Positions 42,801 to 54,800 of a stretch of DNA of 64,000 nt are shown here, piece after piece. The translations under genes were made by a program, and so were the position numbers. The stretch spans positions 174,200,235 to 174,264,234 of the forward strand of contig OW799233.1 in the NCBI GenBank assembly GCA_941918925.1. The letters run 5' to 3'. The stretch comes from Phyto melanocephala (taxonomy: Eukaryota > Arthropoda > Insecta > Diptera > Rhinophoridae). The notes under the pieces were generated by a model that saw nothing but the letters and a program-made list of their open reading frames with translations, ran no database searches and was not told the DNA's origin. How positions within the stretch are numbered: position 1 is the first letter of the stretch; each line of letters begins with the position of its first letter.

Positions 42801-45800
42801 TTTCGGTTATGAATTAAAAAAATATAGATTTAAGCGTTTACATTCAAAAATGTAATTACACAACAATTTAACATGTTTTTAAAGTTAAAAAAAAACAAAT
42901 CAATTCACAACAAGTAAGAGCGCTATATTCGGCCGTGCCGAATCTTATATACCCTTCACAACGTGTAGTCATGCAATAACAGTAGTTTGTATCACCATTC
43001 ATCTCATATGAAATACGTACATACATATAAAAAATATACATATATAAAAAACATCCCATTGTAAAATTATAAATTTACGTATGTATGTTAAAAAAAAAAT
43101 AAAATTTAAAAAAAAAAAATTAAAAAAAAAATTAAAAAAAAAATAAAAAAAAATTAAAAAAAAAATTTTTAAAAATAATTAAAATATATATAATTAATAT
43201 AAAACAAAAAAAAAATAAAAAAAAAAATTAAAAAAAAATAATAAAAATATAAATAATATATTAAATAAAAAATAAAAAAAAAAATTTAAAAAAAAAATTA
43301 AAAAAAAAATTAAAAAAATTTTTAAAAATAATTAAAATATATATAATTAATATAAAACAAAAAAAAAAATAAAAAAAAAAAATTAAAAAAAAAATAATAA
43401 AAATATAAATAATATATTAAATAAAAAATAAAAAATAAAATAAAAAAAAATTTAAAAAAAAAATGTTTAAAATATAAAAAAAAAATTTTTTTGGCTCAGC
43501 TGGTATTTGATGCCACGTTTTCTCTTACCAGTATACACGTTTGTATGTATGTATGTTGTTGTTGTAATGTTGTTTTTGTGAAAAAAAATCGAGGTGGTCG
43601 TGGGTTTTTGCTCATATCTCAGTTGTTTATGAACCGATGTTTCGGATTTTCAATACCGATTTACTCCCGAATATTTCTGATATTTTAATACCTCACCCGG
43701 GTTCAAGCGATTTCGGGGGGCTTCAAAAAGTTGATTTCAACATACACACGGACAGACTGACAGAGCTTAATCGACTCCCCTATTCATAAGCTTTCAGAAA
43801 ATATATACTTTATGTGGTCGGAAATGAAAATTGTAGAAATTTCACACGGAATGACAAATCTATATATACCCTTTTTCACTGTGTGAAGGGTATAAAAAAC
43901 CGGGTTTCGGTTATGAATTAAAAAAATATAGATTTAAGCGCTTACATTCAAAAATGTAATTACACAACAATTTAATATGTTTTTAAAGTAAAAAATTCAC
44001 AAAAATAAGGGACCAACAAAATAAGTACCCTACAACAGTGCCATTAAACCTATGGTACGCGTACCACTTGGTGGTACTCGAAAAATTTCCAGGTGGTATG
44101 CGAAATCTTTTAAAATTTTAACGATTTCTATTTTTCAAAATTGTGTATTAAAGATAAGGAATCATTAATTGATATATCCTGTAATCCAACATAAAAAATA
44201 GCTTTCCAAAAAACGAATCTTTTTTCATTTTGGATGAAACAGAAAACTGAATATGAATCGGTATATCGTGAAGCAGTTAAGTATTTGTTGCCATTCACCT
44301 CCACATATTTATCAAAAATTGAACTAGACATAAAATCTCTAATATCAAAAATGCAGTGCCAACGATCTCATTGATTCGGATTTTTATAAAATTAATTGCA
44401 AATACATTTTTGTTTCGTTTTTTTTTTACTTTGAATAGTTCTATTGTAAAGTTTATTTTTTTAATTTTTTATTAAATTATATTTAATAGTTGGATAAAAA
44501 TCAAATGAAAGATCTCTTAATTAGAATATATTAATTTACTCGTTCTGTTAAGTTTTTTATAAATGCATTATTTTTAATTTTGTTTCGTTTTTTATTAATT
44601 TATTATAAGTTGTATAAAAACTAAATGAAATATTTCCTTATTAAAATATATTTTTAATGTACATGTTCTTGTTATGTTTTTTGTTATTTATTATTTTTTT
44701 TTAATTTTATTGTTTTTTGTTATTAATAAATAAAATGGTTAAAAAATTTTAAAATTGTTTACATTATATTTTTTTTGGTGGTACGCGAAAAGTTTGTCGT
44801 GAATTAAGTGGTACACGAGCCAAAAAGGTTGAATAGCACTGCCCTACAAGAACAGTGACGGTCATTTGACTGTTTATATGACTGGTATTAGTGATTGATA
44901 TATCGGTTAAAGTTTCTATTAGTTTCTTAAGGGCAATGTAAAAAAAATGACTGAAACTTTTGTGTAAATGTAATTTTGGGTCTTTCTCTTACTTATTAGT
45001 TCTGTCGACTGCAAAACATATATCTGGACTACTTACACTACAGCTGTTTCTAATCCAATATAATATAAATAGTAGTCACACTTAACGTATATATCGGTCA
45101 AAGCCAACCAGTCACACTTAACGTATATATCGGTCAAAGCTAAGTAGTCACACTTAACGTATATATCGGTCAAAGCTAACCAGGTATATATTTTACTCGT
45201 ACAATAAAACAAAATGTATTATCTTTTATATTATTAATTATTATATATTTCATTACATTGACTTTCTTATTACCGTTGATACGTAAATTTCACTGCTTCC
45301 TGGATGGGCTCAATTTAATCCTTTTCCATGGTATTAGCGTCATTGGTATTATGGCTGGAATTGCTAAAGTAAAAATTTTGAGAATATGCAAAGGCATATA
45401 AATATTTGTTTGGCTGCTACCTTTCGTACTTACCTTTTATTTCTTGAGTATTTTATAAAAAAACCTCGTCGAAAGAACTGCAAATTGTTTAATAAAAATT
45501 ACTTTTTGTTACACTGAATTAAAAATTTTTCCCAATAATTTTCCAATTTTAAACGTCAAGAAATCAACATACATTATTTGTCTCACTCTTGCATACGCAT
45601 TATTTTTCCTGTAGCAGGAATTATATATTAAATTGCTACAATAGTGTTAGTAGAAACATTTTGTATGTGTTAGTTTCAGTCATTCATTTCTTTTAAAAAA
45701 ATATTCAAAATATTACTTTCAAAAAATATTCTTTTCAAATCAGTACTTTTTTGTACTATTTTCGATTGTTTTGAGCCGTTTATAGGTACGTTCATAATTT

Positions 45801-48800
45801 TTTTTTGCTTTTTTTCAATTTTATTTCGATATTTCCAATAAAACTTTAAAACTGAAAGTCTACACCACAAGTTAGTGAAGGCACTCCAGGTGCAACTTTT
45901 GTTAATAAAAAAATTTTGAAAACAGATTAGATTAGATTTTTTTACTAATATTTTAAACTTTGTTTCGAACGGTTTTCTTTCATACAAAATACAAAAATTA
46001 ATATCGATGGTATTAAAAGGAAATAAAAAAAAAATTATTATCCATAGCGTTTAAAAGTAGTTTAATTTTTTTTCTCGCCTCTTATGACGCTCAAAAAAGT
46101 AGTAGTAGTAGTAGCTCATACACGTTCGAATTAAAATTTGCAACCTCTTGAGTTTCTCGGAGAGTGAAGAAGAGAAAGCAGGGGGCTAGTGCAGTCTCTC
46201 GCCTATAAATACAAAAGTTGGCAAATTTTAATTTGTCCGTATGCGAGCTGTGAAAGTAAATCTACTTTAAGCATTACACGTTACAAGGCATTATATTTAC
46301 TTGCAACGCGTAATTACATTGCTTACACTGACTTGAGAGAGGCGTACAAGCGTAAAATATGTGGTTAGAGTACAATGAGTTTTATAGCTTACGCAAACGA
46401 AATATTTATAGATACATTTAAAATAATCATTTTACATAAATTTTCATATTTTAAACAAGTAAGAGCGCTATATTCGGCTGTGCCGAATCTGATAATACCC
46501 TTCACCATCATGTTCATAGGTATAATCTCACATCGTAGCTTAACCCTTATTTCATGTTATACTCCATTTTTCCTTATTATTTCCGATGGCATCCTTGATT
46601 TTGAATTTTTGCATAGTTAACTGTATTCTACTAATCAAGCCCTTTCATTTGATACCCATATTGATGGGGTTAAAAAAATTTGATCCGCCATTTTGTTGTA
46701 GACGCCATCTTGGATATTAAACTTTTTTAAAAATTTACTGTATTCTAGTGGTCAAGCCCTTTCATTTGATACAAATATTAAGAGGGTTTAAGACGTTTCA
46801 TTTTAAAATACCAGACTTGACCCATAAATAAATTTATTGGCCGCCATTTTGTAGTGGACACCAACAAGAATTTAATTTTTTTATAGTGCTTATATTTCGC
46901 TAGTCAAGTCCTTTTAGATGATACCAATGTTGGCTCGCTCGGTTGTCTAGAAATTGAAATAATTGATTTTCGTTTGTAAATTTTGCCAATATATAATTAA
47001 AAAAAAAAGTTGCCTATAACTTTACCGATTAGAGCCCGCAATAATCCAAAATTTTTCACGAATATCTCTAGAGGCGTATTATATACAAATAGTAGCAAAG
47101 GTACCTATAAATTATTCTATGGCAAAAAAAAATTTTAATTTTGGTGGTAAAAATATGGGAAAAAACAGAGGCAGTCGTGTTTATTTGCTCATATCTCAGA
47201 AAGTTATGAGGCGATTGTGCTGAATTTCAATAGCGATTTATTCCCGGATATTTCCAAAAGATTAATACTATTCACAGAGCTGAGGAACATATGGTTGCTT
47301 CTAAAAGTTGATTTCAACCAACACACGGACAGACTGACATGGCTTAATCGACTCCTCTATTCATAAGCTTTCAGAAAATATATACTTTATGGGGTCGGAA
47401 ATGAAAATTGTAGAAATTACAAACGGAATGACAAAGCTGTATATACACTTGTGCACCACAGGTGAAGGGTATAAAAAGGATACATAGTATAGAGTACCAA
47501 AAGAAAAACATTGAGAAATCACAAACATATCACTTACATATACATTCTAACACAACTTGTTTGAATCAAACAGCTATTTTGACTAGCTTACAATTTTTTA
47601 AAAATTTTTCATTCGCCTACTTTTTGTGTCAATTGTTATTTGTGAGAGTAATTTTTTAAATTACTCAGTTACTGGGCTTTACTGGGAAAGTAAACGAACA
47701 CACCTATAACTTACTTTAAAAATATTAACAAGTTTAAGTATGTACCAATAATTTTCTGTTTGTTCCCTATAGAAAAAACAATGTTTTTTTTTCAAACAAA
47801 CTTTTATATATTAAGATATTAAGTGACATTTAATGACAAAAAAAAAAACGTTGTTAAAAATAAATATTACAAAATATTGATCTCTGTTTACATGTATGAT
47901 GATATGTGTTATATTGATCAATAAAATATAAAATTTTTGTTTAAATAATAAAAAATAACAAAATATTTGTAATAAAAAATAACAAGTGTTAAGAATAAAA
48001 TTATTACACAGCTGTTCAAATTTCACAATCTTCTAATTATGTGTATGTATGTATGAATGTATGTATGTATGTATGAATGTATGTGTGTATGTAAGTTTAA
48101 TATACATATGTCTGACTTTTTGTAGAGTTTTTCTAATCTTCAAAAATACCTAGAAAGTTGAGCACTAACTTATATGTACTCGTAATTCGGTTAAGAGCAC
48201 TTAAAAAATAATTCAATAAATTTTCCAAAAGAAATTTGATTGAATTGTCAGCCACAGGGACCAATAATAATATTACTTTTTTCGCTTTCAAATTAACAAT
48301 ATCATACATTTTTTACACTTTTTGCTACATAAGGCCCCTTTCGCATTAGGCAACTATAATTGCGCAAGTCTTGTGTTTGTGGGTGTGAGAGGAAAGGTCG
48401 GTGTGAAGGGGAAAGAATTGCCGAGATTTGAGTACAGACTTGCTTGTACTTGGCAATTCTGCTTCTGCTGTCATTCTTGTCTTGGAATATTTATTTGTTT
48501 TTGACATTGTCTTTTATTTCTTCTTCGGTGTGTTGTGTAATTTTGTGTGTGTAAAAATTTTATTTGTGTATAAGTGAAAATCATATATTTAAAAATGATG
48601 AGAAATTGGAAAATTCGAGCATAAGCAAATTAAACTTGCTCAACCAAGTTGCTCAATGTGAACATAAAAGCAAGTTCAAAAGAAAATAAATAAAAACTAA
48701 AATTATACTTGCGCAATTAAAGTTTCCTAATGCGAAAGGGGCCTAAGCGTATTTGTTTTGTGTTTTTTTTTTTGTATCAAAACAGAACAATAGTGGGTGT

Positions 48801-51800
48801 TTTGTTAAGAGACTTAGAATTTTTTTTAATGTAATGAAATAACCAAAATTTTTGCTAATTTTATGGCAATTTATATTTAGAATTTTTTTTTTTAGTTTTT
48901 TAATACGGGTATGGTTAACCCGTCTTCTTTCGTCTATAGTGTGTTGTATGTTGGCTTCGTAAAAATTAAAAGTTGTTGGTTTATCAACATACCAGAGATT
49001 TGATGTATGCACACAAAAGGTAGTCCAAAAGTATTAAATCACATCAATGAGGTGGCTAATTTATAGGTAATTTTCTTGAGATAATTCGGTTGCCTAACCT
49101 TTGACTCAACAAAGTGATGGTTTCCTGCGCTGTGTGGCATCTTGCTGGAACGATTTATATTTCAAATGATATGCAATGACATGACGAAAAATTCGCCTGT
49201 TGCGTTTGCAATTCACTGTAAGATTGGCATGGTTGCAAATTTATAGATAAATGGACCGATCACGTCATGTAACTGCATTATACAGTGATTTTCTTTCGGG
49301 ATGTTATTGAGTGTCATGAGTTTTGTACTCTCTCTCTAAAATTCTGGGTCCAAATTACGGCATTCCATAATGATTGAAATTTTACTCGAACGATCGAGTT
49401 CGCTGTGCTTTAGGTATAGAGATTCTAATAAGAATTTTTAAATTTCGATTACGTTCTGATGCTATAATTTGCCTCCTGAATGTACATATACCTGTTGAGC
49501 TAGAAACGAACCTCATCACTGAAGATGATTTGGCAAAAACAAAATCTTCTTGATTTCCAGCCCACACAGAACGCATGATGCAAATGCTGATCCGTTAGCT
49601 TTACTTGATGCACCAGTTAGGTTTGTATGGATGTAGGCCAAGATCTTTCCACAAAATTTGCCAAGTAAGAGACGGACAGATGACTTTTTGTGCGCACGGT
49701 ACAGGTTCGATTTGGATGAATGTTAACCAAAATGGTAATATCGATGCATTGTATTGCGTATTGGCTGCTCATATGGACAATTATGCTCACCGTAAAGTTA
49801 AAGTTCTGTATAAATTTGGCGAACAGGTCGCTAGTCGTGGAAATAAATTTCTACGATTTGTAAAACATGTTCGGGTGTAAGTCTTTGCACGGTGATTAGC
49901 CAAAGTATACTGAAATCAAAAGTCAAACACACTTCATTAGTATGACGGTGAATTTTACATCTATACATAATGAAAGTTATATACGTTAAAAACTACTCTA
50001 TATTTACACAACAGGTGTTGTACTTCCCACTTTTCTAATCACCAAACTGTACTATCTGAGAAATTTGATGAAGCTGCAAAGTTTCATATAAATCAGTTAA
50101 GGAAAAGTAGATGACAGAGAATAAATTAATTTGGTGGGAGTGGCACAACCCAAATTTTCTATCCATTTAATGGAATATTCAGAGGACTTGAACAAAAGTA
50201 TTGTTTTAGAAGCTGAAATTGTATGAAAAGTTCAAGTTGATACTGTTTATTCGAATTTCTTGAAATTTATTTGCAAGATCAGGTAAAGGGTGCATTAGTA
50301 ATGACAAAAGGAAAAAAACCAACATCTGACAAAAAAAAACTTAACGATAAAAATTTAATTTATATTCAAGCCACTTATGCAATCTAATTTCTATTTTGTG
50401 TTTATCTTTTCGATTGTAATAGAAATAATGGATACACTTTGTTTATTGCCAAGCATTTACTCCCTACTCTACTATGTCATCCATCATCATAATCCAGCAT
50501 GGTGTCATATTCCGTGGTGAATAATTAACAAAATGAATTCTTGGTGGTCAATTATATACTTACATATTTACGTTCATATCTGTGTGTTACATATGACTTG
50601 GTTATACTCTTTTATAGCTATGGCCTTCTTTTCGTTTCAATTTGGTTGCACTTGCTGTCTGAATGAACATTTCCTTTTTATAATTTGGAATTTTGCCAAA
50701 ATATTAATAACCATAAAATAATAAAATAAAAAAATACTAACAACAAAACTTGTAACAGTGTAAATACTCATACGAGTGCATAAATTGCTTAAACAAAACT
50801 TGAACTACTAATTGCTCCCATTTATCAGCAACAACAAGTGTAGTTTACTTTGGACTTCAATATATATTTATGTGTACTATTTTATCTTTTATCTATTTTC
50901 AGCTTAATTGGACGAAATTCCCGTGTGTTTTAAAGGCAGGCCATTGTCATGGCGGCATGGCTACAGCACGTTTTGAAAATCAAATGGGTCTGCAGGATGC
51001 AGCTGGCCTTGTAACGGGCACTGGTTTTGAAGGTCATTGCTATTGTACTATTGAACCATACATTGATGCAAAGTTCGATGTGCACATTCAGAAGATTGGC
51101 AGCAATTACAAGGCATTTATGTAAGTCTATACAGTTGCAGATAATATAATAGCACTACGATATGCTAATCTTTTTAAAAAAAAAACTGCTAAATATATAT
51201 TGGTTATATTAACTGCACAAAATTTATGCCAATATTAAGAGCATTATTAAATTAATACACATTTTTGGAGAAAAATAAATTACGTGTTTATATTCGTATA
51301 TTCCCGGAAATAATTTTTGTTTTAGAATCTAATAAGGAAACCTCAATTGGTCAGCTGGCTGCAAAGCGAATTTAAAAGGTTATCAAACATATTTAATAAG
51401 TAATAGAGTAGTCGACTACGAAAGTAACGCACTTTAGGTTAACTCTTATCAACTAACTATAAACTAACTACAAAGTAATGCACAAGTTACGCATACAAAA
51501 GAGTGTTTGTTATTTATGTATATTTTTAAAACAAATTAATAAAAAATATTTAAATTTTTTTAATTATTTAAAAAAAATGTCAGTTGACTTCTTAAATACA
51601 ACTAACTTTAAGCTAACTATAAATGGAGTGACGTTTAACGAACGAACGAAGTTTGTTGAAAAGTCATCCAGAGTCGGACAATTGAGTACTGCGTATGTTA
51701 AAATAGTCGTAATGTTAAAATAGTCGGTTAGCCCCATTGAAAATAATCCAGGCATCAACCACTAGTTGCAAAAAAAAAATTAACTTAAAGTTAGCTGAGT

Positions 51801-54800
51801 TGCTTATAGGGTACTATATGAGTTCATTGTCAATGTGAGATTGGATAATTTGAAGAAACAAAAACAAACAACTGTTTTAGTACAACTAACTTGTATATAA
51901 TTAGGCAAGTCGTCGATTTTTTTGTTACGCAGTTTACGCTCACATTATACAACCGTTTTTAACAGAGAATATGCCATTTGAAAGAAATTTTCATATCAAG
52001 GCAGTCGTGCTTTTTTTTATCTCAACAATTGATGAAACGATTGTGATTAGAGTCTTCAAATACACTGCTCTGCAAAAAATAATTTTTTGTCTTTCAGTTA
52101 ATCAAAACTATGTTGACTATATGGGTTTTGATGTGCTGAACTCAAATCCGTTGTCGGTTTCTTTCCATCAGATCGGGATTTTTTTTATGGGCGTAGCAAA
52201 TTTTTTCCCCTAAATTAGTCTGGTACGGAGACATATTTCATCCTAACTCGAAAACCAGTCATCCGGTTTTCAACCAACCGGTTTTTTAAATAACAAAATA
52301 TATAGGCTGCAAGTAATTTAATTTTTTATTGTAATTTGAAGTTATCTACCGGTGACGACCCACCCTGCTTCAAGCGAGGCATTGCTACAAAATTACAATC
52401 TGGCAACCTTTTTGCTTGTATTTCTTTTTGTTGTAAGAAAATAGATAGAAGTAAAGAGTTGCCATTCATTGTTGCTATAAGGCGCTTTAGTGCGCCCACT
52501 CTGACGTTGTTTGCTGCATTACACATATTTGGTCAATATTGGGTACCTGCGGTATATTGACAGTAAAATCTACATTTTTTAACCGATTTTTATGATTTAT
52601 GGCTTTTTTTATTTTTAAGATAAGTATCTCTCAGAAAAAGGTGCACAATGTTTAATAATTGCTTTACATATTTTTTAATTCCAGTTTTAAATTAAAAAAT
52701 CTTACGAATTTTGCTCAAACAAAATTTTTTTCTCCATTATTTTCTGAATAATTCCAAAACGATAAGAGATAGAGAAATTATATTCGACAAAAATAAACAC
52801 AATTTACACATTGTCTGGTATTTTTTCTTTTGAAAATCGGATGACTGGTCCTCGAGTTAGGATGAAATATATCTCCGTACCAGACTAATTTAGGGTAAAA
52901 AATTTGCTACGCCCATAATAAAAATCCCGATCTGATGGAAAAAAACCGACAACGGATTTGAGTTCAGCGTATCAAAATCCGTATAGTCAACATATTTTTA
53001 TTTAATGAAGGATTTTGATGCTGAGCAGTGATATCAGGGATATAAGCAAAACCGGGTTTCGTATAAATCGAAAAACGTTTTTCGGTTTTTTATATGTAAA
53101 ACCGGTTTAAATAACCTTGTTACAACTAGTAATATGGCTGTCCGAAAATGTAGCAGGGTAAATGCAAAACAAACATTTTAAAACTAAAAAACAAAATACA
53201 TTTGCTCACATTATGAAGAAAAAATTTTCGAAATTCTCGAGTGTAATGAAGACGAAAGTAATTTTAAAAGAGATATAAAGAAAAATTAGTAAAAAATTTT
53301 TTCTATATGGACTATAGTTAGAGGACTCTGAGCTGGATAGTTGTTCTGGTCACAGGGCATGGTAACTTCAAATATCATCTGCACAAGATTAGAATTGTGG
53401 AGGATCATGTTTGCAAAATAAAGGCTTCATAGTCTTTGCTTTCTGTTGTCGTTCTGTGACGTGACATTGTGTTGTTAAATTTTTGTAGTTACTTCTTCTG
53501 TAAAAACTTATTTGCCTTACGTTACAAGGTAATCTAACAAAAACAAGCTTATTATTTCTTTTGATATTTTTCTCGTCAAAGTTTATATATAACAAAATAA
53601 ATTTGTAGTGTCAGATTGCATTTTTAAGCAAAAAGAGTTTTTCTGTTGCAGCCACCTTTAAAATAAAGACAACTTAATGGCTTACAGTAGACTTAGTACA
53701 AGCGGCAAGCAAACATTACATGTAAGTGCCATGGGAAAAATTAGTCTCGAGGCAAATGTTGGCGATTACGAGGGACGCTGTAAGGATGGCAGATAATCAT
53801 CAGTCGACAATGTGAAGTCATAATAGTAATAATAATGTACAGTAAACGCCTGTGACGTTACGGGACTCGGTGAGTCCGATGATACCTCTTCGGTATCCAT
53901 GTAATCACTGAGGAACAAAGGGGGTCGAAAAGGGACCCACTTTTGAAAGTGGTCTGCTGCAGTATCCCCCTACATGCATATATATTTTCTATATTAACAA
54001 GGACATATACATATATTTAGTCTCATCAAGGTATTCGGTATTTTTCGAATAATTAAAAAACCGACAAATAAAAAAAATCGGTAAAAAAAACCGGTTTCTC
54101 AAAATATTTAGAAGCCGTGTTTGGCAACTCTAATTGTGACAGTTTTCAATAGGCATTAATCATTAAATATTTCAAAAAGAATGATACCACATGCAAGCCT
54201 GTAACCACATACGCATGTGGCTATCGTAATTTTGACGTCATTAAGCATAAATGTATCCGCTTCGGCCACATGTGTTTCATTTGCATTTGTGGACTAAAAT
54301 ACATTTCGTGTAGTACCAAAATCTTACCGCATACAGCCACTACGACTATTTAAAATAGTGTAACCAAAGTACTGATCATTTTAGTGACGTCCTACATGTG
54401 CATGTGATATGTGTATAGGCTTAACATTAGTATGGAGGCTTCATATAGATGGACACGGACAGATGGACATCACACAATCGACTTTAATTTTTATACGATT
54501 TCAGAAAATGTGCTTAATAGTATGTAGTATTAATTATTAATAGTATGTAGTTTAATGGATGGTTTTAGTGAAGGCTGGCCAAAAGTGTCATTTAAATGTT
54601 TAATCTATTCCAATTAGCGACAGAAAATATTAGCCGCATATAACATAACTTGTCTTGCGAAATACTTAGAAATTTATAAAAAAAAAGTATTAATGTAAAA
54701 CCTGAATGATACGCTGTTTGATAATGCAATGCTATTATTTTTTGCATCACTATTTTTTTTTATATGTTATCATTAGAACTGGCATAAATAAAGACTTTTT

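Larger units (their letters stand above)
990..50902 (+). other. Syn: Giant Syn intron (about 49.9 kb)
   Basis: Bounded by GTAAGT at 990 and TTTTCAG at 50902; codon phase is 0 on both sides. It holds Timp on the - strand near its 5' end. The rest is transposon-derived or unrecognised AT-rich sequence, listed separately. No other host coding exon was recognised. Confidence 0.85.

Noticed and set aside
18257..43688. Repeated reading frames starting M(A/P)[18 protein letters not shown] as a protein family
   Set aside because: They lie in HINE copies, start in the same repeated block, end variably in the GTCY microsatellite and differ by frameshifts. This is repeat sequence, not selected protein.
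45074..45181. CRISPR-like array
   Set aside because: Direct tandem units without spacers, in a fly intron.
48322..48504. 60-codon frame as a small gene
   Set aside because: It lies inside the MITE at 48333-48743. The frame at 62631-62870 is rejected for the same reason, being largely within the MITE at 62326-62828.
49605..49880. 91-codon + strand frame as a gene
   Set aside because: It is the reverse strand of the mariner relic at 49013-49960.
53855..53905. Hammerhead ribozyme
   Set aside because: CGATGATACC resembles part of the core, but the required CUGAUGA and GAAA elements are not both present in order.
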